From NCBI GenBank assembly GCA_963823735.1, contig CAWGMO010000010.1, positions 868,001 through 932,000 on the forward strand: 64,000 bases of DNA. Direction: 5' to 3'. Every line of letters starts with the position of its first letter. Position 1 is the stretch's first letter. Source of the stretch: Actinoallomurus sp963823735 (GTDB lineage: Bacteria; Actinomycetota; Actinomycetes; Streptosporangiales; Streptosporangiaceae). The notes beneath the pieces were generated by a model. That model had not been told where the DNA came from, did no database searches, and saw nothing but the letters and a program-made list of their open reading frames with translations. This document shows positions 33,130 through 41,375 of the stretch, in pieces. The position numbers and the translations under genes were made by a program.

Positions 33130-34044
33130 ATGATGAAAGGCATCATCCTCGCCGGCGGTACCGGCAGCAGGCTGCATCCGGTCACGCTGGCCGTGTCCAA
33201 GCAGCTCGTGCCGGTCTACAACAAACCGATGATCTACTACCCGCTCTCGGTCCTGATGCTCGCCGACATCCGGGACATCCTGATCATCACCACCCCGTGG
33301 GACATGCCGGCCTTCCAGCACCTGCTCGGCGACGGGTCCTGGCTGGGGCTGAACATCACCTACGCGGAACAGCCCGAGCCGAACGGGCTCGCCGAGGCCT
33401 TCATCATCGGCGCCGACCACATCGGCGGGGACACGAGCGCGCTCATCCTCGGCGACAACATCTTCTACGGCCCCGGCTTCTCGACCCTGCTCCAGGGCAA
33501 GGCCCGCGACCTCAAGGGCTGCGTGCTGTACGGCTACCACGTGTCCGACCCGCACCGGCACGGCATCGGCGAGGTCGACGACGAGGGTAACCTCATCTCG
33601 ATCGAGGAGAAGCCCGAGAAGCCGCGCTCCAACCAGGCGGTCACCGGGCTCTACTTCTACGACAACGACGTCGTGGAGATCGCCAAGGGCCTGACGCCGT
33701 CGGCGCGGGGCGAGCTGGAGATCACCGACATCAACAACACCTACGTCCAGCGCGGGCGCGCGCAGATGGTGAACCTCGGGCGCGGCTTCGCGTGGCTGGA
33801 CACCGGGACCCACGAGTCGCTGCTCGACGCCGCGCAGTACGTCCAGACCCTCGAAGAGCGGCAGGGCACCCGGATCGCCTGCCTGGAGGAGATCGCGCTG
33901 CGCATGGGCTTCATCGGCGCCGACGCCGCGTACGAGCTGGGTGAGAAGCTCGACAAGACCAAGTACGGCCGCTACATCATGGAGGTCGCGGAGTCCATGC
34001 GCGAGCGTTCCCAGGGCCGTTCCCTCACCGGAGGTCGTGTCTGA
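33130..34044 (+). CDS. rmlA: Glucose-1-phosphate thymidylyltransferase
   Basis: A 304-residue enzyme that makes dTDP-glucose from dTTP and glucose-1-phosphate, the entry step of the pathway. KGIILAGGTGSRLHPVTLAV is the nucleotide-binding signature. KQLVPVYNKPMIYYPLSVLM, ALILGDNIFYGPGF, SIEEKPEKPRSNQAVTGLYF and RGFAWLDTGTHESLLDA complete the active site. ATG 33130 or 33133 may be used; AGGGAC lies upstream. The stop overlaps the rmlB ATG (TGATG). Having its own copy inside the cluster is common for glycosylated antibiotics. Confidence 0.96.
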   Translation: MMKGIILAGGTGSRLHPVTLAVSKQLVPVYNKPMIYYPLSVLMLADIRDILIITTPWDMPAFQHLLGDGSWLGLNITYAEQPEPNGLAEAFIIGADHIGGDTSALILGDNIFYGPGFSTLLQGKARDLKGCVLYGYHVSDPHRHGIGEVDDEGNLISIEEKPEKPRSNQAVTGLYFYDNDVVEIAKGLTPSARGELEITDINNTYVQRGRAQMVNLGRGFAWLDTGTHESLLDAAQYVQTLEERQGTRIACLEEIALRMGFIGADAAYELGEKLDKTKYGRYIMEVAESMRERSQGRSLTGGRV

Positions 34045-35018
34045 TGCGCCTGCTGGTCACCGGCGCCGCCGGATTCATCGGATCCGACTTCGTCCGCAAC
34101 ACCCTGTCCGGGCGCTACCCCGACCTGGAGCCGGACGAGCTGGTGGTGCTCGACAAGTTCACCTACGCCGGCAACCACGCGAACCTGGCGCCGGTCGCCG
34201 ACGACGGGCGGCTGCGCGTCGTCCGCGGGGACATCTGCGACCCCGCGGTGGTCAAGCAGGAGATGGCCGGCACCGACCTGGTCGTGCACTTCGCCGCCGA
34301 GTCCCACGTGGACCGTTCGATCGCGGGCTCCTCGGAGTTCGTGATGACGAACGTCGTCGGCACCCAGACCCTGCTGCAGGGTGCGCTGGAGGCGGAGGTC
34401 GGCCGGTTCCTGCACGTGTCGACGGACGAGGTGTACGGCTCCATCGACGAGGGGTCGTGGCCGGAGGATCATCCTCTCGCCCCCAACTCGCCGTACGCCG
34501 CGTCGAAGGCGTCCTCCGACCTGATCGCGCGCGCCTTCCACATCACGCACGGCCTCGACGTGTGCGTCACTCGCTGTTCCAACAACTACGGGCCGTACCA
34601 GTACCCGGAGAAGGTCATCCCGCTGTTCGTCACGAACCTGATCGACGGCGGCCAGGTGCCGCTGTACGGCGACGGCCTCAACGTACGGGACTGGTTGCAC
34701 GTCGACGACCACTGCAACGGCATCCAGCTCGTCGCCACCAAGGGGCGTGCGGGCGAGGTCTACAACATCGGCGGCGGCACCGAGCTGACCAACCGTGAGC
34801 TGACCGCGCGGCTGCTGGAGATCACCGGGCGCGACGAGTCGGCGATCCGGCCCGTGGCCGACCGGAAGGCGCACGACCGCCGCTACTCCGTGGACATCTC
34901 GAAGATCAGTGCCGAGCTGGGCTACCGGCCCCAGGTCGACATCGAGAAGGGACTACGCGAGACGGTCGCCTGGTACACGGAGAACCGTGCGTGGTGGGAG
35001 CCGCTCAAGGCTCGCTGA
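34044..35018 (+). CDS. rmlB: dTDP-glucose 4,6-dehydratase
   Basis: A 324-residue extended SDR that converts dTDP-glucose to dTDP-4-keto-6-deoxyglucose. MRLLVTGAAGFIGSDFVRN is the NAD-binding loop. VLDKFTYAGNHANLAPV, HFAAESHVDRSI, HVSTDEVYGS (catalytic Thr with the Asp-Glu pair) and SPYAASKASSDLIARAF (YxxxK) are all present, followed by RCSNNYGPYQYPEKVIPLF. It is the last gene of the plus-strand sugar operon and directly coupled to rmlA. All catalytic positions are intact. Confidence 0.96.
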   Translation: MRLLVTGAAGFIGSDFVRNTLSGRYPDLEPDELVVLDKFTYAGNHANLAPVADDGRLRVVRGDICDPAVVKQEMAGTDLVVHFAAESHVDRSIAGSSEFVMTNVVGTQTLLQGALEAEVGRFLHVSTDEVYGSIDEGSWPEDHPLAPNSPYAASKASSDLIARAFHITHGLDVCVTRCSNNYGPYQYPEKVIPLFVTNLIDGGQVPLYGDGLNVRDWLHVDDHCNGIQLVATKGRAGEVYNIGGGTELTNRELTARLLEITGRDESAIRPVADRKAHDRRYSVDISKISAELGYRPQVDIEKGLRETVAWYTENRAWWEPLKAR

Positions 35019-35183
35019 CCGACGACACCCCGCGGCGTGTTGACCGCCGCGACGCGACCGATGGTGCGCCTGTGGCCTGGATTCTCCCCGAATGCCAGCG
35101 ACATGGGCGCACTATCCGTTTTAGGTGATTTGTCGGGAAGGGACAACAACTTTCGATGGCAGCGAAGCCACCGCCTCAGTGCA

Positions 35184-35189
35184 TATAAT
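35184..35189 (+). promoter_or_regulatory. Perfect -10 box TATAAT before the small gene at 35222
   Basis: TATAAT at 35184-35189 lies 33 nt before ATG 35222. No good -35 hexamer is found at 16-18 bp spacing. A short inverted repeat TTGTC/GACAA lies upstream at 35130-35146, where a regulator could bind. Confidence 0.35.
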
Positions 35190-35221
35190 TGAGCGGAGTA
35201 ATTCGACTCGAAAAGGGAATC

Positions 35222-35566
35222 ATGATGCGTTCGGCCAAGATTTCACTGACCGACGGCAGCAATCCCGCTGCCGTTTTGGACGTCGCCAGGACAACGCTGG
35301 AAAACAAGGGCTTCAAATGGATCCAGACCGGCAACGCGAGCGCCGAGGCGCACGAGGGCGGTAAAGAGATCACGAAGAGGAGCTCCCGCAAGCTGCTACT
35401 CGGTCTGCAAGTGACGGCCTCTGACCTGGTGCTCGAGAAGAGGACCAACGGGGCCGAGGGCTTCGTCGTCAACATGGGGGCCACGCCCGCGATGCGCACG
35501 CAGCGTCACTTCAAGAAAGCCCGGCACTCCGTCGAGGATGCTCTCAAGAGTGCCGGGCTCGCCTGA
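35222..35566 (+). CDS. Small conserved-looking protein in the sugar region, function unknown
   Basis: A 114-residue basic protein, MMRSAKISLTDGSNPAAVLD, then ARTTLENKGFKWIQTGNASA and KLLLGLQVTASDLVLEKRTN. The alternation suggests an alpha/beta fold of the kind found in small shape-only domains; I recognise no family. AAAGGG is 5 nt before ATG 35222. It has its own -10 box and is convergent with the small membrane protein 35595-35777, so it is not part of the rml operon. Lower GC in the upstream DNA hints at a different origin from the cluster genes. Confidence 0.6.
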   Translation: MMRSAKISLTDGSNPAAVLDVARTTLENKGFKWIQTGNASAEAHEGGKEITKRSSRKLLLGLQVTASDLVLEKRTNGAEGFVVNMGATPAMRTQRHFKKARHSVEDALKSAGLA

Positions 35567-35594
35567 GCGTCGCCGCTGAACGCGGGCCGCAACG

Positions 35595-35777
35595 TCAGGC
35601 CGAACGCTTCGACCGGGCCATGTTCAAGAAGACCAGGCCAGCGACGATGGCGAGGGCCGAGGTGATTTTGCTGGCCGCCGGGCCGTGCGCCACGGCGAGT
35701 CCCGCGACACCACTCGTGATGAGCACCACTGCGACGACCAGCGCAATGAGGCGCCTGCCCTTGGTCCGCTCCTTCAT
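35595..35777 (-). CDS. Small two-helix membrane protein, function unknown
   Basis: Sixty residues: a basic start (MKERTKGRRL), one hydrophobic helix (IALVVAVVLITSGVAGLAVA), a short loop, and a second helix (ITSALAIVAGLVFLNMA) with a basic end. Both termini should face the cytoplasm. AAGGAG lies 6 nt before ATG 35777, which supports real translation. It sits between rmlB and the glycosyltransferases, convergent with 35222-35566. No function can be assigned. Confidence 0.55.
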   Translation of the reverse strand: MKERTKGRRLIALVVAVVLITSGVAGLAVAHGPAASKITSALAIVAGLVFLNMARSKRSA

Positions 35778-35916
35778 GACAACTCCTTCGGTTTCGGTAA
35801 ATCGCTGTCTTGACTATACCCATGTCTATTGAACTACACGGGCATCTGCCCATCAGCGGCCGAAAGATGCTTTGCCGGCAACGAAAGTTGCGACTACTCG
35901 CTGCCATTGCGGAGCG

Positions 35917-37137
35917 TCATCCGCGAAGGTAGTCCTCGACCGCGTCAGCGGCCCCGGAGACGCCCCCGGTAGCGCGTACCTCGTCACGGATCCTCGCGAG
36001 CCGCTCTGCGGCATCCGAGTCCTTCAGAAGGTCGCTGACGGCCGTCCGGAGCGACTCGGCGGTGACCGTCTCGATCGGCAGGTGCGTGCCGATACCGAGC
36101 TCGGGGATGTACCTGGCGTTGTCGAACTGCTCGCTGCCCTGCGGCACCGCGATCATCGGCACGCCGTACCAGAAGGCCTCGACGCACGAGCCCGCGCCGG
36201 CGTGGGTCACGAACACGCTCGTGTGCTCGAGCACCGTCAGCTGCGGCACCCACTCGTGGATCTCGATGTTGTCCGGCACATCGCGGAACTTCGGGTCGTT
36301 CACGTACTTCCTGGCCATGACGAGCACGACATGCCAGTCCATCCCGGTGAACGCGTCCACGCAGCTCCGGTAGAACTCCGGCCGGTCGTTGAAGGTGTTG
36401 CCGAGGGACACCAGCACGACGGGCCGCCCGTCACCCGGCGGGGTCCAGCTACGGTCGGCGAGCCGCTCCGGGTCGAAGCAGGGGCCGACGAAGCGCCAGT
36501 AGCCGGGCGCCCGCTCCACACCCGGTTGCAGGCTGCGGGGTATCAGGGAGAGCACGCCCTCGGGGTGGCTCTGCAGCTCGTTGGCGGTCTCGGAGATCCC
36601 GTTCTCGCGGAGCCAGGCGTCGGCCAGCTCGTAGTAGCGGCGCACCGACTCGACGGACCTCAGCGCCTCGATCGCCGCCCGATCCGGCTTCTGGTCCTCC
36701 TCGGGCCAGGACACCGGGGTGATGGAGAGCTGGATCGCCGATACGCCGTAACGGCGCGCGAGGACCTGGGCGGCCATCGCGCCCGGGTCGTGCAGCACGA
36801 GGTCCGGCGGGTCGTCGTCGAAGTGCTTGGCGAGGTACGGGAACTGCGTCATCGCCTCGCGCAGGAACACCTGCATGGCCTCCCCCGCGTCCGTCGGGAT
36901 CACGAAGGCGGCGTCCACCTCGGCGTCGCCCAGGCCGGGCAGTGTCGACCGGTGTCCGACCAGACGGGCACCGGTCGGTACGAGCCGCTCGTGCTCGGCG
37001 TACCCCACCCCGACGCTCACCCGATGGCCACGCTCGACGAGCTCCCGGACCAACCCGAGCGTGGGGAGGATGTGGCTCTTCGACGTGACCAGGACGATGG
37101 CGATATGCCGCCGTCCGGTACTCGGGCTGCTCGTCAT
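35917..37137 (-). CDS. Macrolide-type glycosyltransferase (GT1) 2
   Basis: A 406-residue GT-B enzyme. The acceptor-side His lies in VTSKSHILPTLGLVREL (about residue 21). RPVVLVSLGNTFNDRPEFYR opens the donor domain. FVTHAGAGSCVEAFWYGVPM with PQGSEQFDNARYIPELGIGT is a complete donor loop with the canonical HAG. It resembles the OleD/OleI group of macrolide glycosyltransferases. An operator-like palindrome ends 52 nt upstream of ATG 37137. It has its own promoter region of 63 nt between it and glycosyltransferase 3, both on the minus strand. Confidence 0.9.
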   Translation of the reverse strand: MTSSPSTGRRHIAIVLVTSKSHILPTLGLVRELVERGHRVSVGVGYAEHERLVPTGARLVGHRSTLPGLGDAEVDAAFVIPTDAGEAMQVFLREAMTQFPYLAKHFDDDPPDLVLHDPGAMAAQVLARRYGVSAIQLSITPVSWPEEDQKPDRAAIEALRSVESVRRYYELADAWLRENGISETANELQSHPEGVLSLIPRSLQPGVERAPGYWRFVGPCFDPERLADRSWTPPGDGRPVVLVSLGNTFNDRPEFYRSCVDAFTGMDWHVVLVMARKYVNDPKFRDVPDNIEIHEWVPQLTVLEHTSVFVTHAGAGSCVEAFWYGVPMIAVPQGSEQFDNARYIPELGIGTHLPIETVTAESLRTAVSDLLKDSDAAERLARIRDEVRATGGVSGAADAVEDYLRG

Positions 37138-37189
37138 GCGCCGAATGCTACCTACGCGAACACCCGCTCTGGCCTGGAGCGTTTCCGGT

Positions 37190-37205
37190 CTAGGGCTTTC
37201 CTAAG
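37190..37205. promoter_or_regulatory. PAS-LuxR operator-like palindrome upstream of glycosyltransferase 2
   Basis: CTAGGGCTTTCCTAAG matches CTVGGGAWWTCCCBAG at 13 of 16 positions. It overlaps the stop of glycosyltransferase 3 and ends 52 nt before ATG 37137. It is the best or joint-best match in the cluster. Confidence 0.45.
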
Positions 37206-38442
37206 AATCCCGGTACACCTGCTCGATCGCGTCCGCGGCGCGCACCGCGCCGCCCGCCGCGCGCATCTGCTCGCGCATCCACGACAGCCGGTCCGCGATG
37301 CCCTCGTCGGCGAGCAGCGACTCGACCGCGTCGCCGACGGCCTCGGCGCCGAGCTCGTCGCGCGGGACCAGCCTGCCGAGCCCGAGGTCGCGAACCTGCC
37401 CGGCGACCAGGTCCTGCTCGGTGAGCTGCGGCAGCAGCACGACGGGAGTGCCGGTGTACATCGCCTCGGTGACGCTGCCCATGCCGGCGTGGGAGACGAA
37501 GACGTCGGCCTCCTCCAGCAGGGCCAGCTGCGGCACCCAGCGGTGCACCTCGATGTTGTCCGGCAGGGGTTCGAGGTCGGCCGGGTCCACCTGGTTGCCG
37601 ATCACGAGGACCACGTGCCACGGCTTGCCGCCGAACTCCTTCACGCACTCGGTGAACAGCCTCTGCTGGGAGGTGTACCCGAAGGTGCCGAAGGCGATGA
37701 CGACCAGCGGGACCCCCTCAGCGCGCGGCCGGGAGGACTCCCACCGGCCCTGGTAGCCGCGGTCGCCCAGGCAAGGGCCGACGAAGGCGTACTCGTCGTC
37801 GTCGAAGTGCTCCTGGCCGACCTGCATGGCGCGCGGCAGGAAGACCAGGTTGCGGCGCACCGTCGAGGCGTCGGCCCTGAACTCGTCCGGCGTCAGGTCG
37901 CCGAAGCCGTGGTTCGCGAGCGTCTTCACCATGAGCTCACGCTCCCCGGTGATCGCGGGGTGCTCGAGGTCGATGTCGGGGTGCGCCACGCCGACGAAGC
38001 GCAGGTAGGGGTTGAACTTCTCGCTGAACACCATGGTCGTGCACAGCTGGATCGCCGGCAGGTCCCACTTGCGGGCCAGCAGCCGCCCGGTGTGGAACGC
38101 CGTGAGGTCGTGCAGGATCACGTCGGGCCGGCGGTCGTCGAGAGCGTCGTGCACGTGCGACAGCGGCGCGAGGCCCTCGTCGGTGATGCTGAGGATCGAC
38201 TGGTGGAACTCCTCGTGGGAGACCTCGCCCGGCGGCTTGATGACCAGGTCGAGCGACCGGCCCATCCCGCTCTCGTACAGCAGCGGCTCGGCGCCCGCCG
38301 CCCGCACCGCGTCGGCGAACTCGACGGTCGTCGCGAAGGTCACCTCGTGGCCTCGTCGCACCAGCTCCGCGACGACACCCAGCGTCGGGTTCACATGACC
38401 GTGCAGGGGGAAGGTGAGGAACGCCGCGCGCACGGCAACCAC
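37201..38442 (-). CDS. Macrolide-type glycosyltransferase (GT1) 3
   Basis: A 413-residue GT-B enzyme. FLTFPLHGHVNPTLGVVAEL carries the acceptor-side His (about residue 15) in the OleD-like GHVNP setting. GVPLVVIAFGTFGYTSQQRL begins the donor domain. FVSHAGMGSVTEAMYTGTPV with LLPQLTEQDLVAGQVRDLGL is the donor loop, with canonical HAG and the EQ acid pair. It diverges from glycosyltransferase 4 across a 143-bp promoter region. Sequence likeness to its three neighbours suggests duplication within the cluster. Confidence 0.9.
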   Translation of the reverse strand: MVAVRAAFLTFPLHGHVNPTLGVVAELVRRGHEVTFATTVEFADAVRAAGAEPLLYESGMGRSLDLVIKPPGEVSHEEFHQSILSITDEGLAPLSHVHDALDDRRPDVILHDLTAFHTGRLLARKWDLPAIQLCTTMVFSEKFNPYLRFVGVAHPDIDLEHPAITGERELMVKTLANHGFGDLTPDEFRADASTVRRNLVFLPRAMQVGQEHFDDDEYAFVGPCLGDRGYQGRWESSRPRAEGVPLVVIAFGTFGYTSQQRLFTECVKEFGGKPWHVVLVIGNQVDPADLEPLPDNIEVHRWVPQLALLEEADVFVSHAGMGSVTEAMYTGTPVVLLPQLTEQDLVAGQVRDLGLGRLVPRDELGAEAVGDAVESLLADEGIADRLSWMREQMRAAGGAVRAADAIEQVYRDS

Positions 38443-38516
38443 CGCCTCGTCGAAATCGTCGTGAGCGTGCCGAGAATCAGGAGTCTCAGCAGACCACGGA
38501 CCAGATTCGCGACACT

Positions 38517-38532
38517 ATGGGTAGGTCACTAG
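38517..38532. promoter_or_regulatory. PAS-LuxR operator-like site between divergent glycosyltransferases 3 and 4
   Basis: ATGGGTAGGTCACTAG matches the consensus at 11 of 16 positions, with the better half on the right (CACTAG). It ends 53 nt before ATG 38586 and 74 nt from the divergent ATG 38442. Confidence 0.3.
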
Positions 38533-38585
38533 TCTTGCGCTGCTAGCCGGCGCTTTCGCGGGCTCGCGCGATTAACGTCGTCGGC

Positions 38586-39809
38586 ATGCCCCGGGAATCA
38601 GCTACGAGCCGTCGTGACGTTCTCTTCCTGTTGTACCCGACGCATGGTCATGTGACGCCGAACCTCGCCGTCATCGCCGAGCTCGTACGCCGCGGATGGC
38701 GCGTCCGCGCGGTCGTCGGCGACCGCTACGCCACCGCGATCAGCGACGTGGGCGCCGAGCCGCTCGGGTTCGACCCGCCTCTCGGCGCGGTGCCGTCACT
38801 GGCCGGGATGACCGAAGAGATATGGGCCGAGACCAGCAAGGACGTCTTCCTCGACGTCATCAAGGCGTCCGCGGCGATCGGCAAGATCGTCTCCGCGGAT
38901 CCGCCCGCCGTCATCGCGTTCGACTCCGCGCTGTGGACCCCCGCGCGCGTCGTCAGCGCGCAGGCCGGCGTCCCGGCCGTTCAGCTGGTCCCCACGGTCA
39001 TCGACCGGGAGCCGTTCACCACCGGCAGCTTCCGCATGGGCGAGCCGGACGAGCAGGCCGAACGCGAGCGGCTCTCGATGTTCACCGACGTGCTGATCAA
39101 GCTGCTGGACCAGCACGGCCTGCCCGGAGCGTCGGAGGAGGCCTTCACGGCGCGTCCCGGCGAGCGCACGATCGCCTTCGTGCCCAGGGACTTCCAGCCG
39201 GGAGTGGAGCGCTACGACGAGCGGTACACCTTCGCCGGCCCCTGCCTGCCCGTGACGGACGGCGCGCCGGCGTGGACCCCGCCCGGTGACGGGCGGCCGG
39301 TGCTGCTGTTCTCGCTCGGCACCACCTCGAACGACCGGCTCTCCCTGTTCGTCGACTGCGTCCAGGCCTTCGCGGACTCGCCGTGGCACATGGTGATCAC
39401 CCTCGGCGGGCGGTTCCGGCCCGAGGACCTCGGGCCGCTCCCCCCGAACGTCGAGGCGCACGAGTGGATACGCCACCCTGAGGTGCTCGCCCACGCGAGC
39501 GCGTACGTCTGCCAGGCCGGCATGGGCAGCGTCATGGAGTCGCTGGCGTACGCCGTGCCCGTCGTCGCGGTGCCGAGCCATCCGGAGGCCATCAGCAACG
39601 GACAGCGGCTCACCGAGCTCGGGCTCGGGCGTTGGATCCCCGCCGATGACGTGACCGGGCGCGGAGTGCGCGAGGCCGTGGAGGCGGTCGCGCACGATCC
39701 CGCGATCGCGCGGAGCCTCGCCGGCATGCGGGAGCACATCCAACGATCCGGCGGCGCGAGAGTCGCGGCGGACGTCATCGAACAAGTCCTGGAGGAAACC
39801 GGTGAGTGA
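38586..39809 (+). CDS. Macrolide-type glycosyltransferase (GT1) 4
   Basis: A 407-residue GT-B enzyme. LLYPTHGHVTPNLAVIAELV has the acceptor-side His (about residue 19). RPVLLFSLGTTSNDRLSLFV starts the donor domain. AYVCQAGMGSVMESLAYAVP with PSHPEAISNGQRLTELGLGR is the donor loop; as in glycosyltransferase 1, His of HAG is Gln, and the usual DQ/EQ pair is EA. This may reflect an unusual donor. Its stop overlaps the FkbM methyltransferase by 8 nt, so the two proteins are made together and may modify the same sugar. Confidence 0.9.
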   Translation: MPRESATSRRDVLFLLYPTHGHVTPNLAVIAELVRRGWRVRAVVGDRYATAISDVGAEPLGFDPPLGAVPSLAGMTEEIWAETSKDVFLDVIKASAAIGKIVSADPPAVIAFDSALWTPARVVSAQAGVPAVQLVPTVIDREPFTTGSFRMGEPDEQAERERLSMFTDVLIKLLDQHGLPGASEEAFTARPGERTIAFVPRDFQPGVERYDERYTFAGPCLPVTDGAPAWTPPGDGRPVLLFSLGTTSNDRLSLFVDCVQAFADSPWHMVITLGGRFRPEDLGPLPPNVEAHEWIRHPEVLAHASAYVCQAGMGSVMESLAYAVPVVAVPSHPEAISNGQRLTELGLGRWIPADDVTGRGVREAVEAVAHDPAIARSLAGMREHIQRSGGARVAADVIEQVLEETGE

Positions 39810-40539
39810 CATCAGCCTGGTGCAGCTGTCGGACGACTTCCGCTGCTACGCGCCATCAGATCCGGACGGATACTTCCTCGAACTGCGGTTCGTGTACTCG
39901 GAGATCTTCGGCGGGAACACCTACGCGGACGAGATCGCGCGGCTGCCCGACGACGCCGTGGTGCTGGACATCGGGGCGAACGTCGGCATGTTCTCGCTCG
40001 GAGTGAAGACCGCCAAGCCCGCCGCGACCGTGCTGGCGTTCGAGCCGATGCCGGCCACCCTGGACGCGCTGCGCAAGAACATCGAGCTGCACGAGCTGAG
40101 CGGGGTGACGGTCTACCCGATCGCGCTCGGCACCGAGGAGGACTCCAAGGTGGAGTTCACCTTCTACGTGCAGGCTCCGGCGAACTCCACGCGTTACCCC
40201 GAGGAGAAGCCGGTGGGCATCCCGATGATGGAGAAGACCACCACCGTCCTGGTCGACGTGACCACGGTGGCGGCGATCCTGCGGAAGCACCCCGAGCTGG
40301 GCCGGATCGACCTGGTCAAGATCGACGTGGAGGGCTCCGAACTCGACGTGCTCAAGGGCATGTCCGCGGCCGACTGGGACCTCGTCCGGTCGTTCGTGAT
40401 CGAGGTGAGCGATGTCGACGGCAGGCTGGCCGGTGTGTGCGGGCTGCTGACCGACCACGGGTACGCCGTCACCTCCGAGCCCGCCCCGCTCATCCCCGAG
40501 GACCAGGCGCTGTACCTCGTGCACGCCACCCGCGCCTGA
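39802..40539 (+). CDS. FkbM-family SAM-dependent methyltransferase
   Basis: A 245-residue class I methyltransferase, typically an O-methyltransferase of sugars or polyketide hydroxyls. DDAVVLDIGANVGMFSLGVK is the SAM-binding motif I. TVLAFEPMPATLDALRKNIE gives the ribose-binding acidic residue and VTVYPIALGTEEDS the next loop. IDLVKIDVEGSELDVLKGMS is the FkbM signature. GTG 39802 lies inside the end of glycosyltransferase 4 and is coupled to it. A terminator follows 5 nt after the stop. Methylation of a 2,6-dideoxyhexose, to an oleandrose-like sugar, is plausible but unproven. Confidence 0.88.
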   Translation: MSDISLVQLSDDFRCYAPSDPDGYFLELRFVYSEIFGGNTYADEIARLPDDAVVLDIGANVGMFSLGVKTAKPAATVLAFEPMPATLDALRKNIELHELSGVTVYPIALGTEEDSKVEFTFYVQAPANSTRYPEEKPVGIPMMEKTTTVLVDVTTVAAILRKHPELGRIDLVKIDVEGSELDVLKGMSAADWDLVRSFVIEVSDVDGRLAGVCGLLTDHGYAVTSEPAPLIPEDQALYLVHATRA

Positions 40540-40544
40540 CCCCG

Positions 40545-40590
40545 TACATGAGGTGAGGGCCGGCGACGTCGCCGGCCCTCACCTCATGTA
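40545..40590. terminator. 46-bp perfect palindrome, bidirectional terminator
   Basis: Bases 40545-40567 and 40568-40590 are exact reverse complements with no spacer. The stem begins TACATGAGGTGAGGG and centres on GACGTC. It lies between the convergent FkbM gene (stop 40539) and the thioesterase gene (stop 40602). As RNA it would form a very stable hairpin from either strand. Confidence 0.85.
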
Positions 40591-40601
40591 TTTGTGCCGC
40601 C

Positions 40602-41348
40602 TCAGACGAGGCGCTTCAGGATCAGCTCGTTGACCTCGCGCGCGTTGTCGGCGAGGAAGAAGTGCCCGCCCGGGTACACGGACAGCTCGAACTCCCCCTC
40701 GGTGTGGTCGGCCCACGGGCGTACCTCGTCCAGCGGCGCCTTCGGGTCGGCGTCGCCGGACAGCGCCGTGATGGGGCAGTGCAGCTTCGGGCCCGGCTCG
40801 TAGCGGTAGGTCTCGGCCGCCTTGTAGTCCGCGCGGATCGCCGGCATCGCCATGCGGAGGATCTCCTCGTCGCCGAGGATGCGCGTGTCGGTGCCGCTGA
40901 GCTTCTTCAGCTCCGCCAGCACGCCCTCCTCGTCGCGCTGGTGCACGGTCTCCACCCGGTGCACCGAGGGCGCCCGGCGGCCCGAGGCGAACAGCCGCGC
41001 CACCTTCGTGCCCTTCGCCTCCATGCGGAGGGCCAGCTCGAAGCCGAGGGTCGCGCCCATGCTGTGCCCGAAGAGCGCGATCGGCCGGTCGCACCAGGGC
41101 GCCAGCGCGGCCTCGACCTCGTCGGCGAGCCGGCGGATGTCGTCGATGCAGGGCTCCTGCCTGCGGTCCTGCCGCCCCGGGTACTGCACGGAGAGCACGT
41201 CGAGGGACGGGCTCAGCGCGCGGGCCAGCGGCAGCCAGAAGCTGGCCGAGCCGCCCGCGTGCGGCAGGGCCACCAGCCGGACCGCGGCGTCCTGGGCCGG
41301 CTGGTAGCGCCGGAACCACAGGTCGCTGCCGCTATCGGATCCCGCCAT
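40602..41348 (-). CDS. Type II (editing) thioesterase
   Basis: A 248-residue alpha/beta-hydrolase of the PKS/NRPS editing type, which removes stalled or wrong acyl groups from carrier proteins. RLVALPHAGGSASFWLPLAR is the oxyanion-side motif. IALFGHSMGATLGFELALRM holds the nucleophile Ser in GHSMG. LSGDADPKAPLDEVRPW has the Asp and YPGGHFFLADNAREV the His. ATG 41348 is chosen over ATG 41363 because AAGGACG lies 6 nt before it and nothing RBS-like precedes the other. It follows the carboxylase gene by about 27 nt on the same strand, so they form one operon. Confidence 0.9.
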   Translation of the reverse strand: MAGSDSGSDLWFRRYQPAQDAAVRLVALPHAGGSASFWLPLARALSPSLDVLSVQYPGRQDRRQEPCIDDIRRLADEVEAALAPWCDRPIALFGHSMGATLGFELALRMEAKGTKVARLFASGRRAPSVHRVETVHQRDEEGVLAELKKLSGTDTRILGDEEILRMAMPAIRADYKAAETYRYEPGPKLHCPITALSGDADPKAPLDEVRPWADHTEGEFELSVYPGGHFFLADNAREVNELILKRLV

Positions 41349-41375
41349 GGTTCGTCCTTCCATTGGAGTCGAGGG

